Below are positions 25,593-33,522 of a stretch of DNA of 64,000 nucleotides, piece after piece. Every line of letters begins with the position of its first letter. Position 1 is the first letter of the stretch. The position numbers were made by a program, and so were the translations under genes. The notes beneath the pieces are model-generated. The model had not been told where the DNA came from, did no database searches, and worked only from the letters and a program-made list of their open reading frames with translations. This DNA is from Candidatus Poseidonia sp. (GTDB taxonomy: Archaea > Thermoplasmatota > Poseidoniia > Poseidoniales > Poseidoniaceae): positions 1 through 64,000 of the forward strand of contig JADHPT010000007.1 of the NCBI GenBank assembly GCA_016778305.1. The letters run 5' to 3'.

Positions 25593-26840
25593 ATGTCGAC
25601 CGAATGGTTGTTTACTTCAGAGTCAGTAGCCGCTGGGCATCCTGACAAATTGTGTGACGCGATCTCCGATGCGATCGTTGACGCCTGCTTGAGTGTAGAT
25701 CCTCAAGCAAAAGTAGCCGTCGAAACCTTGGTCAAAGGTAGAGAAGACCGCTCTCACATCGTCCTTGCTGGTGAAGTAAAACTTGCTGCTGGCATCCCAA
25801 CGCCAGATTACGTTGCCATCGCCCGCCGAACTGCGGCCGACATTGGTTATACCGACCACGCTATTGGCATGGATGCAATGTCCTCCTCACTTTGTGAAGT
25901 TACAGAATTGATCACCAGTCAATCAGCCCACATCAACCGGGGTGTTGTTCAGAACGTCGATGAGCAAGGTGCTGGTGACCAAGGCCTGATGTTTGGTTAT
26001 GCCTGTGACGAAACCGAAGCCTTTCCAGAACATCAAGGACGGTGGATGCCACTTGTTATTGCCCTCGCTCAGGCCTTGACGCGTCGGGTCAGCAAGGCTG
26101 GATTGGACGGCAGGCTACCGTGGGCTCGCCCTGATGCTAAATCACAAGTAACACTCATGCACGGTGATGACGGACAACCGCTTTACGTCGACACCGTGGT
26201 GATTGCTGTTCAACACAAAGACATGATTGCTGAATACGGCTCTGAAGAAGCCGAACAAGCTTGGATTCGTCAACAAATCATTGAGCACATCATCCGCCCT
26301 GTGATTCCTCAAGCCCTCATGCGCGACGGTCAGACGAACATTCTTGTTAATTCTACAGGACGTTTCGTTGACCCCGGTGGCCCTTACGCCGATGCAGGCC
26401 TCACGGGACGCAAAATCATTGTCGATAGTTACGGGGGCCGAGGTCGCCATGGTGGCGGAGCATTCTCGGGTAAAGATCCGACAAAAGTTGACCGTTCTGC
26501 CGCCTACGCTTCCCGCTGGGCCGCCAAGCACGTTGTGGCTGCTGGTCTCTCGAAAGAGTGCGAAATCCAGTTGGCGTACGCGATTGGGGTAGCCGACCCC
26601 GTCAGCGTCCGAGTGGATACCTTCGGAACCGGAAGCATTCCTGACGAACGGATTGCTGAACTGGTTGGGGACCATTTTTCATTCAAGCCAGGTCATATCA
26701 TCCGTGACCTCGGACTTGCTGCACCGATCTACGGCCCAACTGCTGCTGGAGGTCACTTTGGCCGTTATCCACAAGGGAAGACCTTCCCTTGGGAACAATT
26801 GAGCGATGAAATTCTTGAAGCCTTCCGCGCAGCACGCTGA
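25593..26840 (+). CDS. metK: S-adenosylmethionine synthetase, bacterial/eukaryotic type
   Basis: The enzyme makes SAM from methionine and ATP. It is clearly the MetK type and not the distinct archaeal MAT: it has FTSESVAAGHPDKLCDAISD at the start, GAGDQGLMFGYACDET (methionine/ATP site), DGRLPWARPDAKSQVT, and the P-loop-like GGRGRHGGGAFSGKDPTKVD. The 415-residue length is slightly longer than typical (about 385-400). It lies 38 bases after the MMPL gene on the same strand. Acquisition by transfer from bacteria is likely, since most archaea use the unrelated-looking MAT. It supplies SAM for the methyltransferases and radical-SAM enzyme in this window. Confidence 0.95.
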   Translation: MSTEWLFTSESVAAGHPDKLCDAISDAIVDACLSVDPQAKVAVETLVKGREDRSHIVLAGEVKLAAGIPTPDYVAIARRTAADIGYTDHAIGMDAMSSSLCEVTELITSQSAHINRGVVQNVDEQGAGDQGLMFGYACDETEAFPEHQGRWMPLVIALAQALTRRVSKAGLDGRLPWARPDAKSQVTLMHGDDGQPLYVDTVVIAVQHKDMIAEYGSEEAEQAWIRQQIIEHIIRPVIPQALMRDGQTNILVNSTGRFVDPGGPYADAGLTGRKIIVDSYGGRGRHGGGAFSGKDPTKVDRSAAYASRWAAKHVVAAGLSKECEIQLAYAIGVADPVSVRVDTFGTGSIPDERIAELVGDHFSFKPGHIIRDLGLAAPIYGPTAAGGHFGRYPQGKTFPWEQLSDEILEAFRAAR

Positions 26841-26872
26841 ACAGCGTTTGAAACCTCCAAGTTCTACTGCCA

Positions 26873-26882
26873 CCCTATAGGG
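26873..26882. promoter_or_regulatory. Perfect palindrome CCCTATAGGG upstream of small coiled-coil gene
   Basis: A 10-base perfect palindrome with a TATA-like core lies 18 bases before the ATG at 26900 and 36 bases before the in-frame ATG at 26918. It may combine a TATA box and an operator. A similar element (CCCCATAGGGG core) lies upstream of the gene starting at 51315. Confidence 0.35.
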
Positions 26883-26899
26883 CAAATCTTCAAACCACA

Positions 26900-27130
26900 A
26901 TGGCGAGAGGACAGGTCATGGCAAGGGACCGCACACTCAAGAAAGTGGGCAAGATGCTCAAGCGTGTTGAAAAGCACATTGAGGATACCAAAGAAGCACT
27001 TGAGGACCTTGAGATTGAATTTGAAGTCCTTAAGGCTACCATCAAGCGATTGGATACAAGCGAGCCGATCGATGAGATCGTCGAAGAAGAGATGGACATC
27101 GAAAACAGCACCAACATGCAAAAATTCTGA
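26900..27130 (+). CDS. Small coiled-coil protein, unknown
   Basis: The 76-residue product is highly charged and helical. Residues about 10-50 have heptad spacing of Leu/Ile/Val (VGKMLKRVEKHIEDTKEALE and onward), and the tail is acidic. A start at 26918 (MARDRTLKK) would shorten it by six residues. It follows metK by 59 bases and is convergent with the DHH gene. No family is recognised. The reading frame looks real because of its composition and its own promoter-like palindrome. Confidence 0.6.
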   Translation: MARGQVMARDRTLKKVGKMLKRVEKHIEDTKEALEDLEIEFEVLKATIKRLDTSEPIDEIVEEEMDIENSTNMQKF

Positions 27131-27133
27131 GAC

Positions 27134-28183
27134 TTAGATCCGAAGGATTGCCTCTCTAGCCGCCCACATCTCCAACCAATGGTTGAGATTTGCATCCAAA
27201 CCCGGAGGTTGAATTCGGCATCCGCACGCATTCGCGTGACCGCCACCTGTCGGATCCAATGCGGTAGCCATACGAGAGAGGTCGTAACGCCCCTGACCTT
27301 GTGGAAGAAAGGAATTCGCATAGAAACTGGCCCCTAATGCCGGGCGTTCAGGGGTTTCGATTGATCCGTCGCTATACCCGTGAACAATACAACAGGCGTC
27401 CACTTCATCGCCCGCCCATGCGGTCACCAAGTAGCCATTGATGCGGAGGGGTGTTTCATCCAAACGGCATACGGCCAAACGATCGATGATTTCCGTACGC
27501 TGCGCTACATGGGATTGCGCAGCCTCGCGTTCTGCTCGGACACGTTCAAGGTGAGGGAGAACCAACGGGTGATCGAGAAGGTCATGGAGTGTAGCACCTG
27601 CAGCAAGGTGACTAACAACCTGTTGCATGTACTCCTGTTCACGAGGGGTGCAGGTTCGTGCAAACTGAAGCACGGGCCCGTCTTCAAGAAAGAGATCTTT
27701 GCTGATACCACCGGAATCCAAAGCATCAACGAGGGGCATCATGGGCTCGAGATGTTTCATGTCGGTTACTTCCGCCAATAACTCATAGGCAAGACGAGCT
27801 GCCGATGGCGTATGCTTCCAATGACGCGTACCCCCACCTTTGTCGAATCGCAAGGCTTCTTCTTCACTTGGACGGTTGGTCAAATGATGGTCAACATACC
27901 ATCCGCAGGCTGGATGAAATGGAAGGTCGATCATAACGGTCTCAGCGTGGATGACGTCGTCGACATGCCCTGAACGGATGGCTGCGGCATGTGAAAAAAA
28001 TACCTCTGCATCGGGCCGGAAGGCCTTCAAGACAGCAGCACCACACAGGCCGTCAAGGTCGGAGTCGGCAACGATTCTGGTGTAGTGAGGAACCTCCTCT
28101 GCCCTCAAGGCCTGAATCGTCATGGATTGACCGTTGTGCCTGAGAGTCATCAACATTCGGGACGCTTTCTCCGCTATGACCAT
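27134..28183 (-). CDS. DHH-family phosphoesterase
   Basis: The 349-residue protein has the DHH superfamily pattern: VADSDLDGLCGAAVL (motif I, about residues 38-52), a later Asp in MIDLPFH, VDHHLTNRP (the DHH motif itself), LVDALDSGG, and the C-terminal DHHA1 glycine-histidine motif GGGHANACGCRI. Members bind Mn2+ and hydrolyse phosphodiesters: RecJ-type nucleases, nano-RNases, cyclic-dinucleotide phosphodiesterases and pyrophosphatases. Size and motifs resemble single-domain archaeal RecJ-like or NrnA-like enzymes. The substrate is open. Several Met codons (28183, 28150, 28123) could start it. It is divergent from the Nudix gene, 25 bases apart. Confidence 0.85.
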   Translation of the reverse strand: MVIAEKASRMLMTLRHNGQSMTIQALRAEEVPHYTRIVADSDLDGLCGAAVLKAFRPDAEVFFSHAAAIRSGHVDDVIHAETVMIDLPFHPACGWYVDHHLTNRPSEEEALRFDKGGGTRHWKHTPSAARLAYELLAEVTDMKHLEPMMPLVDALDSGGISKDLFLEDGPVLQFARTCTPREQEYMQQVVSHLAAGATLHDLLDHPLVLPHLERVRAEREAAQSHVAQRTEIIDRLAVCRLDETPLRINGYLVTAWAGDEVDACCIVHGYSDGSIETPERPALGASFYANSFLPQGQGRYDLSRMATALDPTGGGHANACGCRIQPPGLDANLNHWLEMWAAREAILRI

Positions 28184-28208
28184 GAATGATTACTTCTCGC
28201 AATGAGGT

Positions 28209-28619
28209 ATGGAAACTTCCTGCGGCGTTGTCCTCGTGAATTACGGCACCGTTCTTTTACTCCAATACCCACAGGGGCATTGGGATTTGCCCAAAGGTCA
28301 TGTGGAAAGCGATGACAGTGACAGGCATTCCACCATGCTGCGAGAATTGGAGGAAGAGACTGGAATTGCTAACGTTGCGCTACTGGATGGTTTTGAACAA
28401 CGTACGGAGTATTCATTTCGACACAAGGGCAAGCGAAAAGAAAAGCAAGTCTACTGGTACATTGCAGAAACGGATGTCATTGAAGTTCGGCTTTCTCATG
28501 AGCACCGGGGATATCTGTGGCTGGATTGGGACCAAGCATTGGACACCATCACCCATGATGAAACACGAGCAGTCGTACGAGCAGCCCAACGTTTTGTACA
28601 ACTCAATGGGCGACAATGA
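28209..28619 (+). CDS. Nudix hydrolase, Ap4A-hydrolase-like
   Basis: The 136-residue protein carries a Nudix box GHVESDDSDRHSTMLREL followed by EEETGI. The catalytic RELEEETGI part is intact. Compared with the G-x5-E-x7-REUxEExGU consensus, the first half is one residue longer and has Asp in place of the first Glu. The strand before it (WDLPKGHVE) matches diadenosine tetraphosphate hydrolases of the MutT/Nudix family. The substrate is probably a dinucleoside polyphosphate or damaged nucleotide. It is convergent with the cobalamin adenosyltransferase gene with no gap. Confidence 0.88.
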   Translation: METSCGVVLVNYGTVLLLQYPQGHWDLPKGHVESDDSDRHSTMLRELEEETGIANVALLDGFEQRTEYSFRHKGKRKEKQVYWYIAETDVIEVRLSHEHRGYLWLDWDQALDTITHDETRAVVRAAQRFVQLNGRQ

Positions 28620-29315
28620 TCACAAATCTGTGAAGTCGTCGTCGTTTGAGCGCATCATACGAACGCGCCCTGCAACACCTTGTTCTGCTGGGCGTTGACC
28701 GAGCGGGACCCACAATGACTCATCGTAATTCAATTGCAAACTGACCCATCGCCCCAAAATGAATAACCAGTCCGAAAAACGGTTGATGTACACCAATGAA
28801 AGGGCGCGAACAGCCCCCTCTCCTTCGTGTTCCATGAGGCGAACTGTCGCTCGTTCTAAGCGACGCACAACCGTCCGACTCAAATGCATCACTGCTACTG
28901 GCGCCGGCCCTGTTGGAAGAATGAAACTTGAAAGGGGTTCAAGGTCCTCGAGCCATACATCCATCTCTTCAACCAAAAGGTCAGCTTGTGTCTCACTGAG
29001 GAGAACCATGTATTCGGGGAGGTTTTCAGGCGGACAAGCCAATTCTGCACCGAGATCAAAGAGTTCATTTTGGATGCGACCGAAGGCCTCACCGACCACT
29101 TTTTCCACCCGTTGTACATTGGTTCGGTCTCCCCCATCTTCATGGCTCGGAAGTCGGTCAATCTCCATGAGAACCGTGCCAATAAGGCTGTTCAATTCAT
29201 CGCAAATGCCGACGACTTCGAACCGCAGGTCCGATTTCATGCGTCGTGAACCATCGACAAGGGATGATTCCCCCTTGTCACCTCCGCCAGTGTAAACACG
29301 GGTTATCTTGACCAT
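28620..29315 (-). CDS. Cob(I)alamin adenosyltransferase, PduO type
   Basis: The enzyme transfers the adenosyl group of ATP to cob(I)alamin to make adenosylcobalamin. Signature regions are the ATP-binding N-terminus RVYTGGGDKGESSLVDGSRR, VGICDELNSLIG, FDLGAELA, and the C-terminal RTVVRRLERATV and YINRFSDWLFILGRW. The 231-residue length includes a tail of about 25 residues after the usual end. It indicates that the organism uses B12, made or salvaged. It is followed on the minus strand by no close gene; the DUF2203-like gene lies upstream with a 24-base gap, so the two may be co-transcribed. Confidence 0.92.
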   Translation of the reverse strand: MVKITRVYTGGGDKGESSLVDGSRRMKSDLRFEVVGICDELNSLIGTVLMEIDRLPSHEDGGDRTNVQRVEKVVGEAFGRIQNELFDLGAELACPPENLPEYMVLLSETQADLLVEEMDVWLEDLEPLSSFILPTGPAPVAVMHLSRTVVRRLERATVRLMEHEGEGAVRALSLVYINRFSDWLFILGRWVSLQLNYDESLWVPLGQRPAEQGVAGRVRMMRSNDDDFTDL

Positions 29316-29339
29316 GGGGCTGCCTCATCCCCTGGGACA

Positions 29340-29846
29340 TCATGCTTCTATGAGTGGTTTGCGGGCAGGGAAGCCTTCCTCCATTCGGTAATACCATTCA
29401 ATATCGCTTTCACCCACTGCCCAAGAAAAGAGGGCCATTTGGTGGTCGACAACACCGTACCATTCCAAGCGACCTGGGTCCATGGACACGATACGAGCAC
29501 CGATGGAATCCAAACGAGCAACGTTGCCTTGCCACTGGCTGACAAGTTCACCAAGGTGTTCAGCAACCTCCATCACGTGCGAGTGAGTCATCTTGTACTG
29601 GTCGAGAAGCAACTCTAACTCATCGGTAAGGTCGTGGGCCTCATCACTCATTGCCTGTAGTACCATCAATACGTTGCTAGCCTCAACCAACGAGGATCGA
29701 GCCTCTTCAATGGTGACAATCATGGCTCCTTCCGGGAGAGGATATGGCAAGATCGCCTCGGGCGAAAGTGCGTCGAGTTCCATGGGGAGACCCGAATAGG
29801 AAGGTTCGTCTTGAGGAATACGCACGGATACGGCTTTACTTGACAC
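29340..29846 (-). CDS. DUF2203-like protein
   Basis: The 168-residue frame starts with GTG at 29846; ATGs at 29783 and 29723 are alternatives, the last one directly before the conserved part. The core MIVTIEEARSSL, a long helix pair, then the Gly/Asp-containing segment with VDHQMALFSWAVGESDIEWY and the end GFPARKPLIE match my memory of the DUF2203 family, whose function is unknown. The helices could form a coiled-coil hairpin. It lies 24 bases upstream of the cobalamin adenosyltransferase on the same strand. Confidence 0.7.
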   Translation of the reverse strand: MSSKAVSVRIPQDEPSYSGLPMELDALSPEAILPYPLPEGAMIVTIEEARSSLVEASNVLMVLQAMSDEAHDLTDELELLLDQYKMTHSHVMEVAEHLGELVSQWQGNVARLDSIGARIVSMDPGRLEWYGVVDHQMALFSWAVGESDIEWYYRMEEGFPARKPLIEA

Positions 29847-29868
29847 TCTTTCAATACATCGGAAGTCG

Positions 29869-29890
29869 ACGATGAAGAATCATCGTTTTT
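29869..29890. repeat. Stem-loop with T-run between two minus-strand genes
   Basis: ACGATGA, loop AGAA, then TCATCGT form a 7-bp stem, and TTTTT follows on the plus strand. The T-run is on the strand opposite to both neighbouring genes, so it does not fit as their intrinsic terminator. It may be a processing hairpin or chance. Confidence 0.35.
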
Positions 29891-29900
29891 AGGCTAAAAA

Positions 29901-30191
29901 TCAACTTCCGAGTGCGGGAGGTGCAGAGGAATTTGCCGGGTCGTCGCGGCGGCGGATAAGGCGGCGCCCGCCCCATGTGAGCAATCCGACCCACATCGCA
30001 AGTTCGAGAGCGATAACCACGTAATAGACGGGGCCGAGGGATTTCAACATGGACACTGCATCGTAGGGTAAACCGTGGATCGCCAAATACGCAGATTGGG
30101 AAAGGAGGCTGGATGAAAACCAAATCACAACGGCGAACCAGAGAATGGTTCCCATCGGCCAGTCCTTTCGCTGCTGAGTGTTCTTTTCCAT
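29901..30191 (-). CDS. Small two-helix membrane protein, unknown
   Basis: The 96-residue product has two hydrophobic helices at about 14-38 and 51-72, the second followed by RRLIRRR, a positive cluster that suggests a cytoplasmic C-terminus. The tail is short and Pro/Ser/Ala-rich. The ATG at 30191 is close to a TATA-like element at 30213-30220, which would suit a leaderless message. No family is recognised. Confidence 0.65.
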   Translation of the reverse strand: MEKNTQQRKDWPMGTILWFAVVIWFSSSLLSQSAYLAIHGLPYDAVSMLKSLGPVYYVVIALELAMWVGLLTWGGRRLIRRRDDPANSSAPPALGS

Positions 30192-30212
30192 GTAGTAAAA
30201 TCTACCTCTAGA

Positions 30213-30220
30213 GATATAAG
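30213..30220 (-). promoter_or_regulatory. TATA-like element upstream of the 96-residue membrane protein
   Basis: On the minus strand CTTATATC lies 22-29 bases before the ATG at 30191. The distance matches that between a TATA box and a leaderless start codon in archaea. It is a sequence-only inference. Confidence 0.35.
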
Positions 30221-30241
30221 ACCTCGTTTCTTTTGTGTGGC

Positions 30242-30264
30242 TTCTTTCCAGTTTACGGAAAGAA
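30242..30264. terminator. Stem-loop after the membrane/TPR gene
   Basis: TTCTTTCC and GGAAAGAA form a perfect 8-bp stem around a 7-base loop, with GGC/GCC able to extend it past a small bulge. It lies just beyond the stop codon of the minus-strand gene ending at 30270. No T-run follows, so the terminator call is tentative. Confidence 0.35.
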
Positions 30265-30269
30265 AGGCC

Positions 30270-31028
30270 CTATTCCGAGCTATCAGAGAGTGAGGGAAAG
30301 AGGGTGGCGTCGCCACCCATGGTTCGGAGTGCCGCGTGAATTGCATCGATCCATTGAGGTGCAACCGATGATTCTCCGCCTGCGTCCTCAAAGGCCTCAT
30401 GCCATTGTTTGGCCTCTTGCTCGTCACCCAAGAAGAGATGGATTCGATGCAAAGCGACATAGGCCATCGGATTGAGATGTTCCTCATCGGCGTCCCATCC
30501 CTTCTCAAAGCAAGCCAGTGCCCCCTGCGGGCCTTCGAGTTGCTTGCGTTGGAGAGCGACCATACCCGCTTGGCTCCATGCCAGTGGCAAACGGCCGATC
30601 AAGAGGCCTCTGAAGACCATCCATGTCTGAGCCCCACCCAAAAGGACGAGCAGAAGGAAGCCTGACCACTGCTCGAGCGTGTTCAAATCTGGCCAACTGA
30701 GGACCATAAGGCCCCCTGCTCCAGTACAGAACAGAAAGCCCGTCATGGGTGCGATGAAGACGTCACGACGTGTTCGAACCATGTGGTGAACACCCACGAG
30801 AATTCCATAACTACCAAGCCCAAGTGTCACGACGAGGAGGGCGTCAATACTCATGGGGCGGGGCGCTTGCTCGCCTATCCACAACAACCCTGTAATGGAT
30901 GCCAGAAGCCATCCGAATCGACCTGAGATTTCTGGGAAAGGTTGGTGACGACTCCCGATCACAAGGGAAGCTGAAAGGACCGTCATGAGCGAGAGGACGA
31001 GGGTTTTGCCCATCGCTTCGTCAATCAA
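30270..31028 (-). CDS. Multi-helix membrane protein with TPR-like C-terminal domain
   Basis: The 252-residue protein has about five hydrophobic helices in its first 150 residues. A soluble helical domain follows, whose pattern GPQGALACFEKGWDADEEHL, then YVALHRIHLFLGDEQEAKQW, is like two TPR repeats. The tail ends in DSSE. The ATG at 31028 places the first helix at about residue 8. It is probably co-transcribed with rlmH, which ends 39 bases upstream. No family is recognised. A role in assembling or tethering a complex at the membrane is only suggested by the TPR part. Confidence 0.65.
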   Translation of the reverse strand: MIDEAMGKTLVLSLMTVLSASLVIGSRHQPFPEISGRFGWLLASITGLLWIGEQAPRPMSIDALLVVTLGLGSYGILVGVHHMVRTRRDVFIAPMTGFLFCTGAGGLMVLSWPDLNTLEQWSGFLLLVLLGGAQTWMVFRGLLIGRLPLAWSQAGMVALQRKQLEGPQGALACFEKGWDADEEHLNPMAYVALHRIHLFLGDEQEAKQWHEAFEDAGGESSVAPQWIDAIHAALRTMGGDATLFPSLSDSSE

Positions 31029-31067
31029 CCTTGGCCCCCCTCAAGCAACTGAACCAGCGGCCTGCTA

Positions 31068-31502
31068 TCATGCTTTGTGATACTTTGAACCCCTTGAAAT
31101 CTCAGTGGCTCGGTAGAGTTGTTCAACCAAGACCACGGCGGCTAATTCGTGAGGAAAGGTCATCTCAGAGAGAGAAAGTCGTTGTAAAGCACTCATGGAT
31201 TCGAGGCGGGGCCAACCTTCAGCAGGACCGATGGCAAGATGGACGGCGTCGTGGGAAAGTGTCCATGAATCGACGCGCTGGGAAAAGGTCAGGGAATCCT
31301 CCTGAACACCGGTCTCGTCAAGTAAAAACAGTGTCCCGCTTTGAGCCAAGAGGCGTTCTGCGTATGCTACTGGGCTCAATTTTGATGCGTGCACTTCAAT
31401 TCGTATACCTCGATGTTGAAGACGTTGGGCATACATCTCAATCAGGGAGTTCATGGCTCGTTCTCGAGGCACACCGTGAAGGTGAACGGTGATTCGGCCC
31501 AT
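31068..31502 (-). CDS. rlmH: RlmH-like SPOUT rRNA methyltransferase
   Basis: The ATG at 31502 (MGRITVHLHG) gives 144 residues; the frame upstream of it is antisense to the next gene. RlmH methylates pseudouridine 1915 of bacterial 23S rRNA at N3. Its C-terminal signature is clear: LFLLDETG, then AIGPAEGW, then LSLSEMTFPHELAAVVLVEQ and LYRATEISRGSKYHK, the trefoil-knot SAM-binding region with the terminal YHK. The glycine-rich loop is AIGPAEG in place of the usual IGGAxG, a small change. RlmH is chiefly bacterial, so transfer or an ancient archaeal branch is implied. Confidence 0.88.
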   Translation of the reverse strand: MGRITVHLHGVPRERAMNSLIEMYAQRLQHRGIRIEVHASKLSPVAYAERLLAQSGTLFLLDETGVQEDSLTFSQRVDSWTLSHDAVHLAIGPAEGWPRLESMSALQRLSLSEMTFPHELAAVVLVEQLYRATEISRGSKYHKA

Positions 31503-31581
31503 ACCCCGCTCTCTATGCTGGGCTTCTTCAATCCCGTGGATGATGGACAAGACCAAAAACCACGGAGGCTTCCTAACTCCC

Positions 31582-31923
31582 ATGGGTTGGTGGCCGTTTG
31601 GCAAGAAGTCGGACAAGCAAACCTCCAACTCCAACGATCCTATTCTCAAAGATACACGTACTTGGTTGAGTGAATTAAGGGATGCTTGCGAACTTAATTT
31701 TGACAAACCAGAAGAGGCCCGCCGCCAAATCCGTTACATGCAAGTTGAATGGAAAGAGGCGCTGGACACAGGCGTTCTGCCTGCGAGCACACGCGAGGGT
31801 TTGGAGAGCAGGGCCTTTCGCTTGTTGACCTGCAGCGATAAGGAATGGTCGTCATGGCTGGACAACCTTGATTTCTGGAAAGCGGGATGGAAACCTGAGA
31901 ATCATGAGCCGAACGAGCCTTGA
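31582..31923 (+). CDS. Small helical protein, unknown
   Basis: The ATG at 31582 (MGWWPFGKKSDKQ) gives 113 residues; the open frame reaches back to 31489 but that part is antisense to rlmH. After an aromatic/basic N-terminus, the protein is a helical, Arg/Glu/Trp-rich domain. No catalytic motif is seen. Its stop lies 26 bases before the ATG of the GST-like gene, with which it is probably co-transcribed. Confidence 0.6.
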   Translation: MGWWPFGKKSDKQTSNSNDPILKDTRTWLSELRDACELNFDKPEEARRQIRYMQVEWKEALDTGVLPASTREGLESRAFRLLTCSDKEWSSWLDNLDFWKAGWKPENHEPNEP

Positions 31924-31949
31924 AGAAGGAGACATCCCCACCCGCGGCC

Positions 31950-32642
31950 ATGAGCCAAAAGGCTACGCTCCACATGCTGTACACCTGTCCTTTTTGCTGG
32001 AAGGTCCGCGGCCTGATTGAACATCTTGACATGGACGTGGAGTTCGTCGGCGTCAACGGGATGAAAATCAAAAAATCTGTTGCCTTCGCAGGTGATTGGG
32101 GAAAGGTGCCCGTGTTCACCGATGAACAGGGTCAACACGTCGTTAACTCAACGCCCATTCTGCGCCACATCGATACGACCTACAACGATGGTAAAATGGC
32201 TGCTCAAGGCGATAAAGAACGGCAAGACGCATGGTTAGAATGGACCGACGCAAAGATGTCAAAAGCGACGGTGCCAATCCTCTACGGTACGCTGGGTTCT
32301 GCACTCAAGACGACGACGCGGATTTCGAAACTGGAAACATTTGGTTTCATCTCAAAACGCCTCTATGCTTGGGCTGGTTTTCCCATCATGTGGGGAATCA
32401 TCGCAAAAAAGCGTGTCAAAAAAGATGGACGAAAGCCGAAGCAGTTGTGGCATGATTTGCTAACTGAATTCACCACAGCCCACGACGGTCAACCCTTCTT
32501 TGGTGGCGCTTCTCCCGACCTCGTTGACTTTTCTGCATTCGGTTACATGCGATCGATCTCTCCGTTCCCTCAATTCAACCTACTTACCGACCACAAATCC
32601 GGCATGGCATGGTACAAGCGCATGGAAGCTACCTTGGCGTGA
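31950..32642 (+). CDS. Glutaredoxin/GST-fold protein with CPFC motif
   Basis: The ATG at 31950 (MSQKATLHMLY) gives 230 residues. The N-terminal thioredoxin-fold domain has LYTCPFCWKVRGLIEHL with a CPFC redox motif, cis-Pro in GKVPVF, and the NSTPILRHID segment of glutathione-S-transferases. A helical C-terminal domain of about 140 residues follows. The CPFC motif with a GST-like C-terminus resembles prostaglandin E synthase 2-type proteins. A thiol-transfer or reductase role is likely; glutathione is not common in archaea, so the true thiol is uncertain. It is followed ten bases later by the FGE-like gene. Confidence 0.8.
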   Translation: MSQKATLHMLYTCPFCWKVRGLIEHLDMDVEFVGVNGMKIKKSVAFAGDWGKVPVFTDEQGQHVVNSTPILRHIDTTYNDGKMAAQGDKERQDAWLEWTDAKMSKATVPILYGTLGSALKTTTRISKLETFGFISKRLYAWAGFPIMWGIIAKKRVKKDGRKPKQLWHDLLTEFTTAHDGQPFFGGASPDLVDFSAFGYMRSISPFPQFNLLTDHKSGMAWYKRMEATLA

Positions 32643-32652
32643 GGCGAATCAA

Positions 32653-33522
32653 GTGACCGTGAACATCGGCGGATTGTCCTTCCAACCCGTTTCGGAAGGA
32701 TCCATTATTTTGGGTACGACAAAGGGTGGTTGGGTCTACGGCAGCCAGCGTCCAAGTTTTGAAGCTCGTGTTCCGATGTTTTTTGCACTTGAACACCCGC
32801 TCACCTCCAGCGAAGTTGGCGCAATTTTAGGCATCAAGAACGATGGAGCAGATTCCGCTATGGAGGCTTTGACCTCCTTTGACCTTCGTGAATTAGCCGA
32901 ACGCCTCACCAACACCGGGGCTTTCGAATCGTTTGCCGAAAAAAACCCGGGTGGGTGGGAACTTCGCGCCCCAACCGAAGCTGAATGGCGTCAAGGTCAC
33001 GCACAGAACGTGATCCATCTCGGCGCTGGACTCACCGAGCGTCTTGCTGATGCGCCCGCATCGAACTACCGCCGAGCAATGATGGATGGACGACCGCGCC
33101 CCAATGAATTGCTAGGCCCTGCATCCTCACAAGCTTCCGCCATTGCTATTCATCCAAGGAAGCCGTCGGTCATAGCAGTGACGAGTGTTCCCCTCGAGCG
33201 CCCCCTGCCGAATGTTGTGGCGAGGCTGGTTCTCAGTCCCGTTCGAACAGGAAAAGCCATACGAGTTCCACAAAACACCGATCGTTGGTCCAATGTTCGC
33301 TCAGAGGTTCTATGGACGACGGTATTGGGAATCATTCCTTCCTTTCTCATACCCGTTATGCGGGGCATGAGTTCCTATGCCACCGAAGGCTGGGTGAATC
33401 TACTCTTTGGAGGGTTGTGTGCGGGATTCTTCACTGGAGCCATCTGGCGCCCTCGCCGTTCGGTACTCACCTACGAAGGCGCTGCTCAATTATCAGAGGA
33501 TTCACCCAGTGATTCCCAATAG
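32653..33522 (+). CDS. Membrane protein with a degenerate FGE/sulfatase-modifying-like domain
   Basis: The start is probably GTG at 32653 (ten bases after the previous stop); the ATG-like frame from 32500 is antisense-like leader inside the previous gene. The 289-residue product has an N-terminal domain whose features, MFFALEHPLTSSEVGAIL and RAPTEAEWRQGHAQN, recall the formylglycine-generating enzyme fold (compare the RLPTEAEW motif). The catalytic cysteine pair of FGE is absent: no cysteine is seen in this part. Two helices near the C-terminus (about 215-235 and 243-260) anchor it. It is probably a structural or binding variant. It overlaps the convergent maeB by 37 bases. Confidence 0.6.
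   Translation: MTVNIGGLSFQPVSEGSIILGTTKGGWVYGSQRPSFEARVPMFFALEHPLTSSEVGAILGIKNDGADSAMEALTSFDLRELAERLTNTGAFESFAEKNPGGWELRAPTEAEWRQGHAQNVIHLGAGLTERLADAPASNYRRAMMDGRPRPNELLGPASSQASAIAIHPRKPSVIAVTSVPLERPLPNVVARLVLSPVRTGKAIRVPQNTDRWSNVRSEVLWTTVLGIIPSFLIPVMRGMSSYATEGWVNLLFGGLCAGFFTGAIWRPRRSVLTYEGAAQLSEDSPSDSQ

Noticed and set aside
29869-29890. Intrinsic terminator
   Set aside because: The T-run is on the plus strand, but both neighbouring genes are on the minus strand.
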